In this document: positions 8,641 through 17,467 of the stretch, piece by piece
Numbering within the stretch: position 1 is the stretch's first letter
Layout: each line of letters begins with the position of its first letter
Assembly (NCBI RefSeq): GCF_019431355.1
Contig: NZ_CP080269.1
Span: forward strand, 3,319,001-3,383,000
DNA from: Paenibacillus sp. R14(2021)
Lineage (GTDB): Bacteria > Bacillota > Bacilli > Paenibacillales > Paenibacillaceae
Direction of reading: 5' to 3'
Length of the DNA: 64,000 bases
Position numbers and translations under genes: made by a program
Notes under the pieces: generated by a model
Databases searched by the model: none
What the model was told of the DNA's origin: nothing
What the model saw: only the letters and a program-made list of their open reading frames with translations

Positions 8641-10065
8641 TTAATGACTTAAGTACGCTTGGAAGCTTCTCAACGTCGGAAACCATCTGGATGCCGTGAT
8701 GGTCAGCTTGATGTAACGGGCGCTCACCTTGCCAAACCGGCAAATGCGCTTATAGCCAACCACCGTTCCTTGATCCAGCGCCTTCCATTCTTCGCCGTCT
8801 TTCCATGTCAGAACGAAGCTCTCAATGCGCTGACCGAGTCGGATCTGCTCCATGAGGATGATGGCATCGAAGGATTGCTTCTCCTGCAGGTCGATAATGA
8901 GTTCAGCTTGTTCCATGCCTTCCAGCGGTCGCCAGAAGGTATCCGAATTGCCGTCAAACAGCTTGTCTGCCCCATGACGGTCGTCCAATTCCGACGAAGC
9001 AGCAGCGGTCGCTTTCGCACACAAATCGACCGGGAACATGTTCCGAATTGCCTGCCCGAGTTCCCCCATCCGCTTCGCATCGTTCTCATGGATCAAGCCG
9101 CGCCTGTCGGGCGGCAGGTTCAGCAGGAAGGCAGCATTGCCCCCGACCGACCGAACATACACGTTCAGCAGTTCGTCGAGCGTCTTGACGCGATCATCCT
9201 CTTCGGCATGATAGAACCAACCTGGGCGGATCGAGGTATTCACTTCCGCAGGGTACCAGACAAGTTCTCCCGCATCCCGTATGACGTCGCGGCTCCCAAG
9301 ATCGTCGTCCTGCGAATGGATACGCTTGGCAAATTCGCCGTCGTCCGCTTGTTGCGAATTTTCCTGAATCTTCTCGTTGTCCCGCATCGACGCCGGTACG
9401 ACGCTCCATTCCGCCGTGCGCGTATGGCCGGCTTCATTGCCGCACCAGCGCACATCCGGCCCGCATACCGAGATAACGGCATTCGGCTGCAGCTCGCGGA
9501 TCAAGCGATAATAACGATCCCAGTCGTATACCTGCCTTTTGCCGTTCGGCCCTTCCCCGCATGCGCCGTCGAACCATACACAAAAAATATCGCCGTATTC
9601 CGTCAGAAGCTCCCGGAGCTGGTTCAAGAAATAAGCATTGTAAGCCTCCGAATCGCCATAGGTCGGTTCATGCAGATCCCATGGCGAGAGATAGATGCCG
9701 AAGCGTATGCCGCCAGCGCGGCAAGCGTCGGCAACCTCGCGCACCAAATCGCCTTTGCCGGCTTTCCACGGACTGCTTTTGACCGAATGATCGGTATACC
9801 GGCTCGGCCATAAGCAGAATCCGTCATGATGCTTGCAGGTTAAGATCAATCCCTTCATCCCCGCCGATTTGCATACTTCTACCCACTGGGAGGCGTCGAG
9901 CTCCGCCGGATTGAAGACAGCCGGGTCCTCGCTGCCGTGACCCCATTCCAAATTCGTAAAGGTATTGACCGTATAGTGAATGAAGCCGTAGAACTCCATC
10001 TCCTGCCAAACGAGCTGGCGTTCGGACGGCGTTACCAACGCGGCAGCCTGTATGGTTTGATCCAT
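8641..10065 (-). CDS. Alpha-L-fucosidase, GH29, with a discoidin-like C-terminal domain
   Basis: A protein of 474 residues. Catalytic GH29 domain in residues 1-330: MEFYGFIHYTVNTFTN, LTCKHHDGFCLWPS, and VWFDGACGEG, whose aspartate (about residue 165) is the expected nucleophile. Residues about 345-474 look like an F5/8 type C (discoidin) carbohydrate-binding domain. No signal peptide, so it acts on imported oligosaccharide. An in-frame ATG lies nine bases earlier (10074), but the AAAAGGA motif suits the start at 10065. It lies between pepA and the phosphoesterase in the first carbohydrate operon. Exact linkage specificity cannot be read from the sequence. Confidence 0.88.
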   Translation of the reverse strand: MDQTIQAAALVTPSERQLVWQEMEFYGFIHYTVNTFTNLEWGHGSEDPAVFNPAELDASQWVEVCKSAGMKGLILTCKHHDGFCLWPSRYTDHSVKSSPWKAGKGDLVREVADACRAGGIRFGIYLSPWDLHEPTYGDSEAYNAYFLNQLRELLTEYGDIFCVWFDGACGEGPNGKRQVYDWDRYYRLIRELQPNAVISVCGPDVRWCGNEAGHTRTAEWSVVPASMRDNEKIQENSQQADDGEFAKRIHSQDDDLGSRDVIRDAGELVWYPAEVNTSIRPGWFYHAEEDDRVKTLDELLNVYVRSVGGNAAFLLNLPPDRRGLIHENDAKRMGELGQAIRNMFPVDLCAKATAAASSELDDRHGADKLFDGNSDTFWRPLEGMEQAELIIDLQEKQSFDAIILMEQIRLGQRIESFVLTWKDGEEWKALDQGTVVGYKRICRFGKVSARYIKLTITASRWFPTLRSFQAYLSH

Positions 10066-10104
10066 TGTATTCATCCTTTTCGCAATCGATTTGGACGGAC
10101 CCTG

Positions 10105-11559
10105 TTACGACTTGTCCTGCTTCATCAGATAGGCGGCCAGCATGCGTGCGCCGAAGCCCGTCGCTCCAACGGCGAACTCGCCTTTGGCGGAGGAGGCGTC
10201 TTTCGGACCGTTCATATCGATATGCGCCCAAGCAAGGTCAGGATGAACGAATTTACGCAGGAATAAAGAAGCCGTAATCGCTCCCGCTTCGCCTACCCGG
10301 CTGATGTTGCAGGCGTCGGCATAATCGCTGTCCATATACGATTCGTATTCATCCACCAAAGGGAGCTGCCAAACGTGCTCGCCAAACGGTTTGCCTGCGG
10401 TTTTCAGGGCGTCCGCCAAACGGTCATCGCCCAAGATGCCGGCAACCTTGGAGCCGAGCGCGCCGACGACGGAATACGTCAGCGTGGCCAAATCGATCGC
10501 CTCCGCCGCGCCGAGGCGATGGGCGTAAATCAACGCATCGGCCAGGATAAGCCGCCCTTCCGAGTCGGTATTCCCGACTTGAACGGTCAGCCCGTTCGCG
10601 TAGCGGATTAATTCGCCCGGCAGCATCGAGCGATCCGACGGCGTATTCTCCGCAGCGGGGACAAGCACGGTCACATTCGCTGCCGCGCCGCTTTGAACCA
10701 GAATATCAAGGGCTCCAAGCACCGCTGCCGCTCCGGCCATATCCATGCGCATGTCGCTGATGTCATTGTCGCGCTTGAGGCTGATGCCGCCCGTATCGAA
10801 GGTGATCCCTTTGCCGATCAGAGCGGTATACGGTTTCGCGGCATCAGAACAGTAACGGATCTCCAAAAATACGGGAGGATGCGCGCTTCCTCGGCCTACC
10901 GCAGCCAGTCCGGCGAATCCGAGGCGTTCCAGCGCTTCGCCCTCATGCACGGTGACTTGCGCCTGCGTACCCGCGAAGCGCGCCACTGCCCGCTCCGCCA
11001 AATTGCGGGGCCGCAGCCGGTTCGGCGGCTCATTGGTCAGATCGCGTGCCCACATCGTGCTGCGCGCGCGCACTTCGCCGAGGCGAACAGCCCCAGTCCA
11101 TGCCGGACTCTTCTGCCCAATGAAACGCATGACGGCAGGGTCAGCATCCGCCCGGCCCTTATACGTATCGAACACATACGTACCGAGCAGTGCTCCCTCG
11201 ACCCATGCGGCAATCTCGTCCGCAGCCTCGCTGCCGAAGAGCCCATGAGGCTGCAGCAGCTCGAACGATACGTCAGCCGCCTGCCGCTTCTCCTTCAGCA
11301 GCGCCCGTCCCGCATTGCCCGCCGCCTCGCGGATCCCGGCAGGTTGAAACTTCGTTCGCTCTCCCAACCCGACAAGCATGAGGTCGGGCTCGCCGCTGTG
11401 GCCGTAAAACCAAGTGACGGCGTGTCTCGCACCCATATAAGGCTGGATTTTATCGGCGGCCGGCGTCTTCCGCAGCTTCGGCAGCTGAGGCAAGTCCTCG
11501 ATATATATGGGCATGATCAGCGTATCCGTCGAACGATCTCCTTCGATTTCGAATTTCAT
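10105..11559 (-). CDS. pepA: Leucyl aminopeptidase, peptidase family M17
   Basis: A protein of 484 residues. The start at 11559 follows AAGGGGGA. The C-terminal catalytic domain has IGKGITFDTGGISLK, MRMDMAGAA and NTDSEGRLILADAL, which supply the lysine, aspartates and glutamate that bind the two metal ions and the P-loop-like signature (usually NTDAEGRL). It is a cytosolic, probably hexameric, enzyme that removes N-terminal residues from peptides. Its presence in a sugar operon, 19 bases after the kinase gene, is unusual. It would fit if the imported compound carries a peptide, as in glycopeptides; that is inference. Confidence 0.93.
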   Translation of the reverse strand: MKFEIEGDRSTDTLIMPIYIEDLPQLPKLRKTPAADKIQPYMGARHAVTWFYGHSGEPDLMLVGLGERTKFQPAGIREAAGNAGRALLKEKRQAADVSFELLQPHGLFGSEAADEIAAWVEGALLGTYVFDTYKGRADADPAVMRFIGQKSPAWTGAVRLGEVRARSTMWARDLTNEPPNRLRPRNLAERAVARFAGTQAQVTVHEGEALERLGFAGLAAVGRGSAHPPVFLEIRYCSDAAKPYTALIGKGITFDTGGISLKRDNDISDMRMDMAGAAAVLGALDILVQSGAAANVTVLVPAAENTPSDRSMLPGELIRYANGLTVQVGNTDSEGRLILADALIYAHRLGAAEAIDLATLTYSVVGALGSKVAGILGDDRLADALKTAGKPFGEHVWQLPLVDEYESYMDSDYADACNISRVGEAGAITASLFLRKFVHPDLAWAHIDMNGPKDASSAKGEFAVGATGFGARMLAAYLMKQDKS

Positions 11560-11578
11560 GTAAGCGCTCCCCCTTTTC

Positions 11579-12538
11579 TCATTGCGCAATCTGCCAATGA
11601 TCCGTTGTTCGTCCAGCCTTCTCCGCAATGAACTGTTCCATGGCCGCATGGTTCAGCGCTTCAGGGCTGCCGCCGAATTGGCTGACGGACATAGCGCCGC
11701 ACGCATTGGCGTACAGCAGGCATTGCTCGGGCGGCTGACCCGTCAAGAAGCCGTACATATAGCCAGCGTTGAACGCGTCCCCCGCGCCGGTCGTATCCAC
11801 CACCGGCACCTCGAAGCCCGACCTGTACAGCATGCGTCCGTCAACCGCCGCCGCGGCGCCCATGGCTCCGAGCTTTAGCACGGTATGCCGGCTGTGCGCC
11901 GACAAGGTCTTCAAGCAGGCCTCCGCCGATGAGCAGCCCGTATAATGCTGCGCTTCGACTTCGTTCATAAAGAAGACATTCACTTCCTCCATCAGCTCGA
12001 ACACGCCCTTATACCACTCGCCGGTATCATCCCAGCCCACATCGATGGAAACGGTCAAGCCAAGCGCTTTGATCCGCCGGGTCATGTCCATGTACTCCGC
12101 ATGATTCCGGCTCCCGCGATAGCCTGTCAAATGCACATGCCTGCCCAGAACGACGCTTCGCATGTCGAGCTGCTGCAGGTCGAGCTCCGCATTGGAGCCC
12201 ATATACGAGATGAAGGAGCGGTCCTTCTCGGGATTTATCGCAATCGATATCCCGGTGTTGTTGCGATTGCTCGTACGTATGAACCTGGTATCGATTCCAG
12301 ATTGATTGAACCGTTCTTTGACGAATTGGCCGAAGCCGTCGTCTCCCAGAACGCCGTTGAAGGCGGTTCTTAAGCCGAGCCTGGCGAGCGACAGGCTGAA
12401 CAAAGCCGCGCCGCCGCCAACATGCAGCGTTATATTGCGAACAAACACCTCTTGCCCCGGCCCGGGCATGTCGCTGCACCCCGCTACGACCAAATCGACA
12501 TTGGCGTCTCCGATTACGATGACATCATATTGTTTCAC
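11579..12538 (-). CDS. PfkB-family carbohydrate kinase, first paralogue
   Basis: A protein of 319 residues with a GTG start at 12538 and GGAGG upstream. It opens with the ribokinase-like DVIVIGDANVDLVV and has VGGGAALFSLSLARLG and the catalytic anion-hole motif DTTGAGDAFNAGYMYGF near residue 250. It phosphorylates a sugar or polyol with ATP; the substrate is unknown. It closely resembles the kinase at 46497-47456 along its whole length. In both places the kinase follows a closely related LacI gene, so a LacI-kinase cassette was duplicated. Confidence 0.88.
   Translation of the reverse strand: MKQYDVIVIGDANVDLVVAGCSDMPGPGQEVFVRNITLHVGGGAALFSLSLARLGLRTAFNGVLGDDGFGQFVKERFNQSGIDTRFIRTSNRNNTGISIAINPEKDRSFISYMGSNAELDLQQLDMRSVVLGRHVHLTGYRGSRNHAEYMDMTRRIKALGLTVSIDVGWDDTGEWYKGVFELMEEVNVFFMNEVEAQHYTGCSSAEACLKTLSAHSRHTVLKLGAMGAAAAVDGRMLYRSGFEVPVVDTTGAGDAFNAGYMYGFLTGQPPEQCLLYANACGAMSVSQFGGSPEALNHAAMEQFIAEKAGRTTDHWQIAQ
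12286..12299. promoter_or_regulatory. Operator-like 14-mer inside the first PfkB gene
   Basis: TGGTATCGATTCCA differs by one base from the perfect palindrome TGGTATCGATACCA found upstream of the second ABC operon. It encodes the G-I-D-T segment of the kinase, so codon coincidence is a real alternative. Confidence 0.3.
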
Positions 12539-12580
12539 TACGAATCACATCCTCCGGCAGTGATGATCTCGATGGGTCCC

Positions 12581-13597
12581 TTATGTCGCTTTCATCCTGT
12601 TCATGCAGCTTTCGCGCGCCGCCACGCGGTGCTCGAGAATGATATCCTCGCTTGGAATCGTTTCGCCCGTAATTTGCTTCAGCAGTACGTCCATCGTCAC
12701 TTTCCCCATCTCATGGATCGGCTGCTCCATGGAAGTCAGCGTCGGGCGAGCCAGCTCCGTCAATTGGCTGCCGTCAAACCCCATGATGGAGATATCCTCG
12801 GGCACGCGCAAATGATGATCGCGGATGCAGTTCATCGCGCCGACCGCCATATCGTCGCTCACGGCGAACACCGCCGTAGGCGGATTGTTCGAGCCGAGCA
12901 TGAGCTTCATTTGCTCGTAGCCGCTCTTCACCTTGTAATCGCCAAACCGAATATGCGCCTCCACCAGCTTCTTGCCGCTCGCGGACATTGCGTTTCGGTA
13001 GCCGATGTAACGGTTCTGACCCGAGGTAATGTCGCGCATGTCGCCGCCGATGAAGCCGATGGCGTCATGACCCAGCTCGATCAAGTAATTCGTTGCGTCG
13101 TAGGCCGCCTTGTAATCGTCCACGATGACCGATATGAACTTCTGATCCATCGGCTTCACGCTGGAGAAAATAACGGGAATTGGCATTCTATGAATAAGGG
13201 CCCGAATCGGCTCGTTGATCTTCTCGTGCATGATGATAATGCCTTCCACGCGCATCTCCTGGAACACATTCAGATACTTCAGCTCTTTGTCGATATTCTC
13301 GCTGATGTTGCACACGAGTAGATTGTAGTCGTTGGCGCTCGCCACTTCCTCGATGCTGCTAAGAATCGTCGCGTAGAAGCTTGACGTTAAATCCGGCACG
13401 ATGACCCCGATCAGGTTCGTTTTATTGCGCACCAAGCTGCGCGCGATATGGCTTGGCGCATAGCCGAGCTCATCGATCGCCCTGTTCACCTTGGCCTTCA
13501 GATCGTCCTTGACATATTTCTCCCCGTTCAAAACCCTTGAGACCGTGGTCACAGATACGCCGGCCAGCTTCGCCACGTCTTTGATTTTGAATTGCAT
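12581..13597 (-). CDS. LacI/GalR-family repressor, first paralogue
   Basis: A protein of 338 residues. The N-terminal helix-turn-helix reads KIKDVAKLAGVSVTTVSRVL followed by the hinge helix (SHIARSLVR) and a periplasmic-binding-like sensor domain from about residue 60 (NLIGVIVPDLTSSFYATILS). It controls its own operon, most likely through the 14-bp sites at 18467 and 17454. The recognition segment VSVTTVSRVLNGEKYVKDDL is identical to that of the second LacI (47486-48505), so both should read the same operator. It lies between the PHP gene and the kinase gene. Confidence 0.93.
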   Translation of the reverse strand: MQFKIKDVAKLAGVSVTTVSRVLNGEKYVKDDLKAKVNRAIDELGYAPSHIARSLVRNKTNLIGVIVPDLTSSFYATILSSIEEVASANDYNLLVCNISENIDKELKYLNVFQEMRVEGIIIMHEKINEPIRALIHRMPIPVIFSSVKPMDQKFISVIVDDYKAAYDATNYLIELGHDAIGFIGGDMRDITSGQNRYIGYRNAMSASGKKLVEAHIRFGDYKVKSGYEQMKLMLGSNNPPTAVFAVSDDMAVGAMNCIRDHHLRVPEDISIMGFDGSQLTELARPTLTSMEQPIHEMGKVTMDVLLKQITGETIPSEDIILEHRVAARESCMNRMKAT

Positions 13598-13669
13598 CGT
13601 ACTTCACCTCATCCGTCACGTTAAACATCCGAAGCTAGAATTTCGACAGAGGTACTGAAATTCCTGTTT

Positions 13670-14560
13670 CTACGCCTGCGTAACGAATAACGGCTGGGAG
13701 AACGCGGCATAACCGCCTTCCAGATAAACGGCGATCCGAACATAGCCTTCGTCGCCTCTGCAGGCATACCTCGCCTGCTTGATCCGGCCTGTCGATTCTT
13801 GGAGCACCCGGCCGTCACTGCCGAAGAACGTTACGTATTTATACATCTTATCCAGCAGCTCGTTCGAACGGAGGTCGGCAATGACCGTATCGCCCTCGAC
13901 CCTGATCGCGTCGAAGCCGTAGCCAGTCGACACGTAGAAGCTGCCCCGCTTGATCGCTTCCATGATGGACGCCTTGTCGTTATCGATTGCCTGAACGACA
14001 TTCCAGGCCCGCTTCTCTTGACCGTAGACATGGGAATCGTCGTTCCCGAAGCCCCAGATTCTGCGTCCCGCCGAGAGAAGCGCATCCCATTTGTCGAATG
14101 CAATGTCGTACTCCGGATTGCCGTCGCCGTTATAGACTTCGATGCCGAGGCAGCCTTCCAAGCGCAGCATATCCTCGAGCAGCCAGTAATTCGAGAAGAA
14201 GCGGTTCGGGTGCACGAATACGGCGAATCCGCCGTTCGCCGACGCCGCATCCGCCAAGCGCTGGTAGTTCTCGATTGTGAATGCATTGCTGTAGCCCTCC
14301 ATGATGCTGTGAGGCGGTTCGACGAGCAGCATATGCGTTTGCCGGCTGCTCACTTCAATCGCTTCGAAAACGACGGGAATCTCCCGCTCGCCCTCGTGCT
14401 TCGTAATTTTGTCGTGATCGGAAATGCCTAGGAAATCGTAGCCGCCGTACATTTTATATACCGTTTCGAGCGGAAACCATCCGTCGCTGTTCGTGGTATG
14501 GTTATGAAAGCTTCCTTTCAGCCAAACGCCTGCTTGTTCGTAAGGATTATTGATTATCAT
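13670..14560 (-). CDS. PHP-domain phosphoesterase
   Basis: A protein of 296 residues. The N-terminal GSFHNHTTNSDGWFPLE, GISDHDKITKH, and later FVHPNRFF and GFGNDDSHVYG supply the histidine/aspartate metal ligands of the polymerase and histidinol phosphatase (PHP) family. No signal peptide. It is cotranscribed with the ABC permease (28 bases) and the LacI gene. PHP proteins of this length often hydrolyse small phosphate esters or act as nucleases. A sugar- or inositol-phosphatase role would fit the operon but is not shown by the sequence. Confidence 0.82.
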   Translation of the reverse strand: MIINNPYEQAGVWLKGSFHNHTTNSDGWFPLETVYKMYGGYDFLGISDHDKITKHEGEREIPVVFEAIEVSSRQTHMLLVEPPHSIMEGYSNAFTIENYQRLADAASANGGFAVFVHPNRFFSNYWLLEDMLRLEGCLGIEVYNGDGNPEYDIAFDKWDALLSAGRRIWGFGNDDSHVYGQEKRAWNVVQAIDNDKASIMEAIKRGSFYVSTGYGFDAIRVEGDTVIADLRSNELLDKMYKYVTFFGSDGRVLQESTGRIKQARYACRGDEGYVRIAVYLEGGYAAFSQPLFVTQA

Positions 14561-14588
14561 GGCTGCCGCCTCCCTTTCCGAAGCTGCT

Positions 14589-15497
14589 TTATTCTTTCAT
14601 GGAGCCGATCATTACTCCTTTAGCAAAATACTTCTGGACGAACGGATAGATGAGAATAATCGGCGTGACGACGATGACGATCGTGGCCATCTTGAGGGAA
14701 TTGCTCGTGATCTGAATCTTCTCAAGCATTTCGTATTTGACCCCTGCCGACTGATTCAGCGTATCCCTCATCGCCTCCGCGCTCATCAGCATTTCTTGCA
14801 GCAGCGTGGACAACGGCCGCAGGCTCTCCTTGCGGATGAAGAACGCGCCAGTGAACCAGTCATTCCAATGCCCCACAGCCGAAAATAACGAAATGACCGC
14901 AATGACCGGCCTGCTGAGCGGCATGATAATACGCAGGAAAATCGTAAAATCGTTATAACCGTCAATGCGCGCCGATTCTTCGAGGCTCGGATGAAGCTGT
15001 TGGAAGAAGGTTCGGAATATGATCAGATTCCAGGCGCTGTACAGGCTTGGAATGACGTACACCCAAATGTTGTTCGTCAGATGAAGCGATTTAAGCAGCA
15101 TGTAATACGGAATGATGCCCCCGCCGAACAGCATTGTGAAGAAGATCAGCATCATGAAGAATTTCCCGCCGGGGAGCGTCTTGCTCTTCAGTGCGTATGC
15201 CGCCATTGCCGTTAGAAATACGCTTGCAGCCGTGCCGACGACCGTGCGGAACAGAGATACCGAGAACGCCGTGCCAATGCTTGCCGTCTGAAACGCATGA
15301 TTGAAGTTATCCAGCGACCACATTCTCGGCCAGAAGAAGATCCCGCCCTTCTCCGCGTCTTTGCCAGGGTTGAAGGCTAAGGCCACAATGTTCAGGAACG
15401 GAAGAATAATCGATAAGCACAGCACGATAATGACCACATAATTGATGACCTTAAACAGCTTCTCTCCACTGCTGAGCTTATAAAATTCACTGCCCAT
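14589..15497 (-). CDS. ABC sugar importer permease, LplC/YtcP type (CUT1)
   Basis: A protein of 302 residues with six predicted membrane segments and the inner-membrane-permease loop EESARIDGYNDFTIFLRIIM (EAA motif), which docks the ATPase. The N-terminal SGEKLFKVINYVVIIVLCLS and FNPGKDAEKGGIFFWPRMWS are typical of Paenibacillus LplC-like permeases. It pairs with the permease at 17462. No ATPase gene is nearby; such systems use a shared MsmX-type ATPase. GGAGGG precedes the ATG. Confidence 0.92.
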   Translation of the reverse strand: MGSEFYKLSSGEKLFKVINYVVIIVLCLSIILPFLNIVALAFNPGKDAEKGGIFFWPRMWSLDNFNHAFQTASIGTAFSVSLFRTVVGTAASVFLTAMAAYALKSKTLPGGKFFMMLIFFTMLFGGGIIPYYMLLKSLHLTNNIWVYVIPSLYSAWNLIIFRTFFQQLHPSLEESARIDGYNDFTIFLRIIMPLSRPVIAVISLFSAVGHWNDWFTGAFFIRKESLRPLSTLLQEMLMSAEAMRDTLNQSAGVKYEMLEKIQITSNSLKMATIVIVVTPIILIYPFVQKYFAKGVMIGSMKE

Positions 15498-15558
15498 GCT
15501 TTCCCTCCTGCATTAGCGCCTTACGCTGCGAAGCGCGCCCGGCACCTGGAAGTATGAA

Positions 15559-15596
15559 GGAAAGGCGGCTGACCTACGCAGGCAGACCGCCTTTCC
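15559..15596 (-). other. Intercistronic hairpin after the first binding-protein gene
   Basis: A perfect 10-bp stem (GGAAAGGCGG with CCGCCTTTCC) lies in the 127-base gap between the binding-protein gene and the downstream permease gene. No long U tract follows. It could protect the 3' end of a processed transcript or thin out transcription, giving more binding protein than permease. Confidence 0.6.
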
Positions 15597-15624
15597 GATT
15601 GCTGTGATACGATGAGGGTAATCT

Positions 15625-17373
15625 TTAGAACTTCACTTTTGTTTTGGGATCGGCATTCTTCTGTCCGACCAGCTTCAGGTAGTCATCCAGTCCGGCAGCT
15701 CTCAGCTGCTTCAAGGCGTTATCCAAAATCTTCTTCGCATCGTCCTCAGACTTGCTGTAATACGCCTGAACCAGGCTGTCGTTGTAGTTATCGAACGCCG
15801 CCTTCAGCTCCGTGCCGTTCGCGAACTCGCCCAGGAACGAGGTCGGCGTATACGCATCGATGACTTCTGCGTTCTTCCGTTTGTCGGCCCAGTTCCAATA
15901 ATCCGCGATCACCTTCGCGCCTTTGCTCTTGCCTTGATTCAGCTTATCGCCCCATTGGTCTTCACCGAAATCGGCCGTGTTGTCGTTATCCGTGCTGCCG
16001 AGAATGTTGCCCCAGCTGTTGCCCACGCCGTCAAAGCCGAGCTTCTTCGCTTCGTTCGGGTCCTTCGCTTTCAAATCGATTACTTCTTGCTTCACAAGCG
16101 GATTGCCGTCTGCATCCAGCGTGTAATCGCGGCCTTCCAAGCCGTATTTCCAGAGTAGCTTGCCTGTGCGGCTGGCCAAGAAGTCAGCGAACTTCATAAT
16201 ATCCTCCGGATTCTCCGTCGTGGTTGGAATCGCCCAAGCGGAATAACCGGATTTGAAATCAACCTTCATCTGATAAGGGCTGTCGACGTTATTAAGCGGA
16301 CCAAGCGGCAGATAGTGGCCGTCCTGCTCGAAGTCCTGCATGCTGTGCATGTCGGCGATGATTGCCCACGAGCCGTTCAATGCGCCTTCTGTCGCGCGGC
16401 TCTCGTCCATCGTGAAGAATTCCGGCTGCAGCAGCTTCTCGCTCAGCAGCTTCTTAACGAAATCAACCCGCTTCAGCGCATAAGGCGTCTCGGCCTCGTG
16501 CAGAATCTGTCCGTCCTTGGACTGCATGATGCGCTGATCGTCGGCGCCCCACTCCAAGTCCTGGAACAGTCTGCCGATTTCGTGGCCGCCCCAATAGCCG
16601 GGGCCGATCGGCGTAACGTCTTTGCCGTTCTTGTCTTTGAAGTTGCCTGCTTTGATCTTCTTCGCGAGGTCGTACAGCTGATCCGTCGTCGTAATCGTAC
16701 GCGGATCGACGTTCAGCGCTTCCGCGATATCCTTGCGGATGAAAGGACCGCCGATGAGCGGCACGCCGCCCGTATAACCGCCTTCGCGATTGATGTTCAT
16801 ATGGGCGAAGTAGGCCGAGCCGTTAAACTCCGGACGGAACATGACGCCGAACTGCGTGTCGAGCGGCAGGAAGCCGTCCTGCAAATATTTGCTGTATACC
16901 TTGGTGTCCTTCATAAGCGGCGCCAAGTCTGTAAACATGCCTTCGCGTGCTGCTTTCAGCACGACCGGCATCTCGGGACGGCCGCTATTGTTCAAGTAGA
17001 AGGCGATGAAGTCGGGCAGGTCGCCCGATGCCAGACCAGCGACCAAGCCGTCGATGGAATGGTCGGCTTTCATGATTTGAATCTCGAAGTCTACGCCCGT
17101 TAATTCCTTGATCTTCGCTTTAACCTCCGGGTTCATATCCTCGGTGTAATCGTCAGTTCCCATGAACACAAGCCCTTTAATCTTGCGGTCGGCGATCCAT
17201 GTCGCGGGTTTAGTCGTATCTGTATCTGACGCGGCTGTGTTCTTTTGTCCGTCCGCTTCCTTCCCTGCATTCGCATTGCCCTTATCGTTGCCCGTATTAT
17301 TGCTGGTACAGCCGGAAATCAGTACAACCACGAGAAGTGAAATTGCGAACAATTTGACCCAAAGCTTGTTCAT
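15625..17373 (-). CDS. Extracellular solute-binding lipoprotein of family 1 (LplA/YtcQ type)
   Basis: A protein of 582 residues. The signal peptide ends in LISGC, giving a lipidated cysteine near residue 22, followed by an Asn/Gly/Lys-rich linker. The long form (over 500 residues) with NVDPRTITTTDQLYDLAKKI and FNGSAYFAHMNINREGGYTG is typical of the LplA-like oligosaccharide-binding proteins of Paenibacillaceae. It captures the sugar at the outer membrane face for the two permeases that flank it. AAAAGGGG precedes the ATG. The actual ligand is unknown; the operon suggests a fucosylated oligosaccharide. Confidence 0.92.
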   Translation of the reverse strand: MNKLWVKLFAISLLVVVLISGCTSNNTGNDKGNANAGKEADGQKNTAASDTDTTKPATWIADRKIKGLVFMGTDDYTEDMNPEVKAKIKELTGVDFEIQIMKADHSIDGLVAGLASGDLPDFIAFYLNNSGRPEMPVVLKAAREGMFTDLAPLMKDTKVYSKYLQDGFLPLDTQFGVMFRPEFNGSAYFAHMNINREGGYTGGVPLIGGPFIRKDIAEALNVDPRTITTTDQLYDLAKKIKAGNFKDKNGKDVTPIGPGYWGGHEIGRLFQDLEWGADDQRIMQSKDGQILHEAETPYALKRVDFVKKLLSEKLLQPEFFTMDESRATEGALNGSWAIIADMHSMQDFEQDGHYLPLGPLNNVDSPYQMKVDFKSGYSAWAIPTTTENPEDIMKFADFLASRTGKLLWKYGLEGRDYTLDADGNPLVKQEVIDLKAKDPNEAKKLGFDGVGNSWGNILGSTDNDNTADFGEDQWGDKLNQGKSKGAKVIADYWNWADKRKNAEVIDAYTPTSFLGEFANGTELKAAFDNYNDSLVQAYYSKSEDDAKKILDNALKQLRAAGLDDYLKLVGQKNADPKTKVKF

Positions 17374-17408
17374 GCGCTATCCCCTTTTCAACGATTTTTT
17401 TATGAAAA

Positions 17409-17421
17409 ACGCCTAAGGCGT
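17409..17421 (-). terminator. Weak attenuator-like hairpin between permease and binding-protein genes
   Basis: ACGCC-TTA-GGCGT followed on the minus strand by TTTTC. The stem is only five base pairs, so this may be weak or chance. Confidence 0.3.
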
Positions 17422-17453
17422 CTCCCAACGACAAGGAAGAATCCGCTTCGCCA

Positions 17454-17467
17454 TGGAAACGTTACCA
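17454..17467. promoter_or_regulatory. LacI-type (or cre-like) operator at the end of the permease gene
   Basis: TGGAAACGTTACCA fits the TGGNATCG-like 14-mers found at the promoters and also the CcpA cre consensus (W)TGNAANCGNWNNCW. It overlaps the permease stop codon, 80 bases ahead of the binding-protein start. Confidence 0.45.

Noticed and set aside
8659-9813. A plus-strand open frame of 384 codons
   Set aside because: Antisense to the fucosidase gene, which has clear catalytic motifs.
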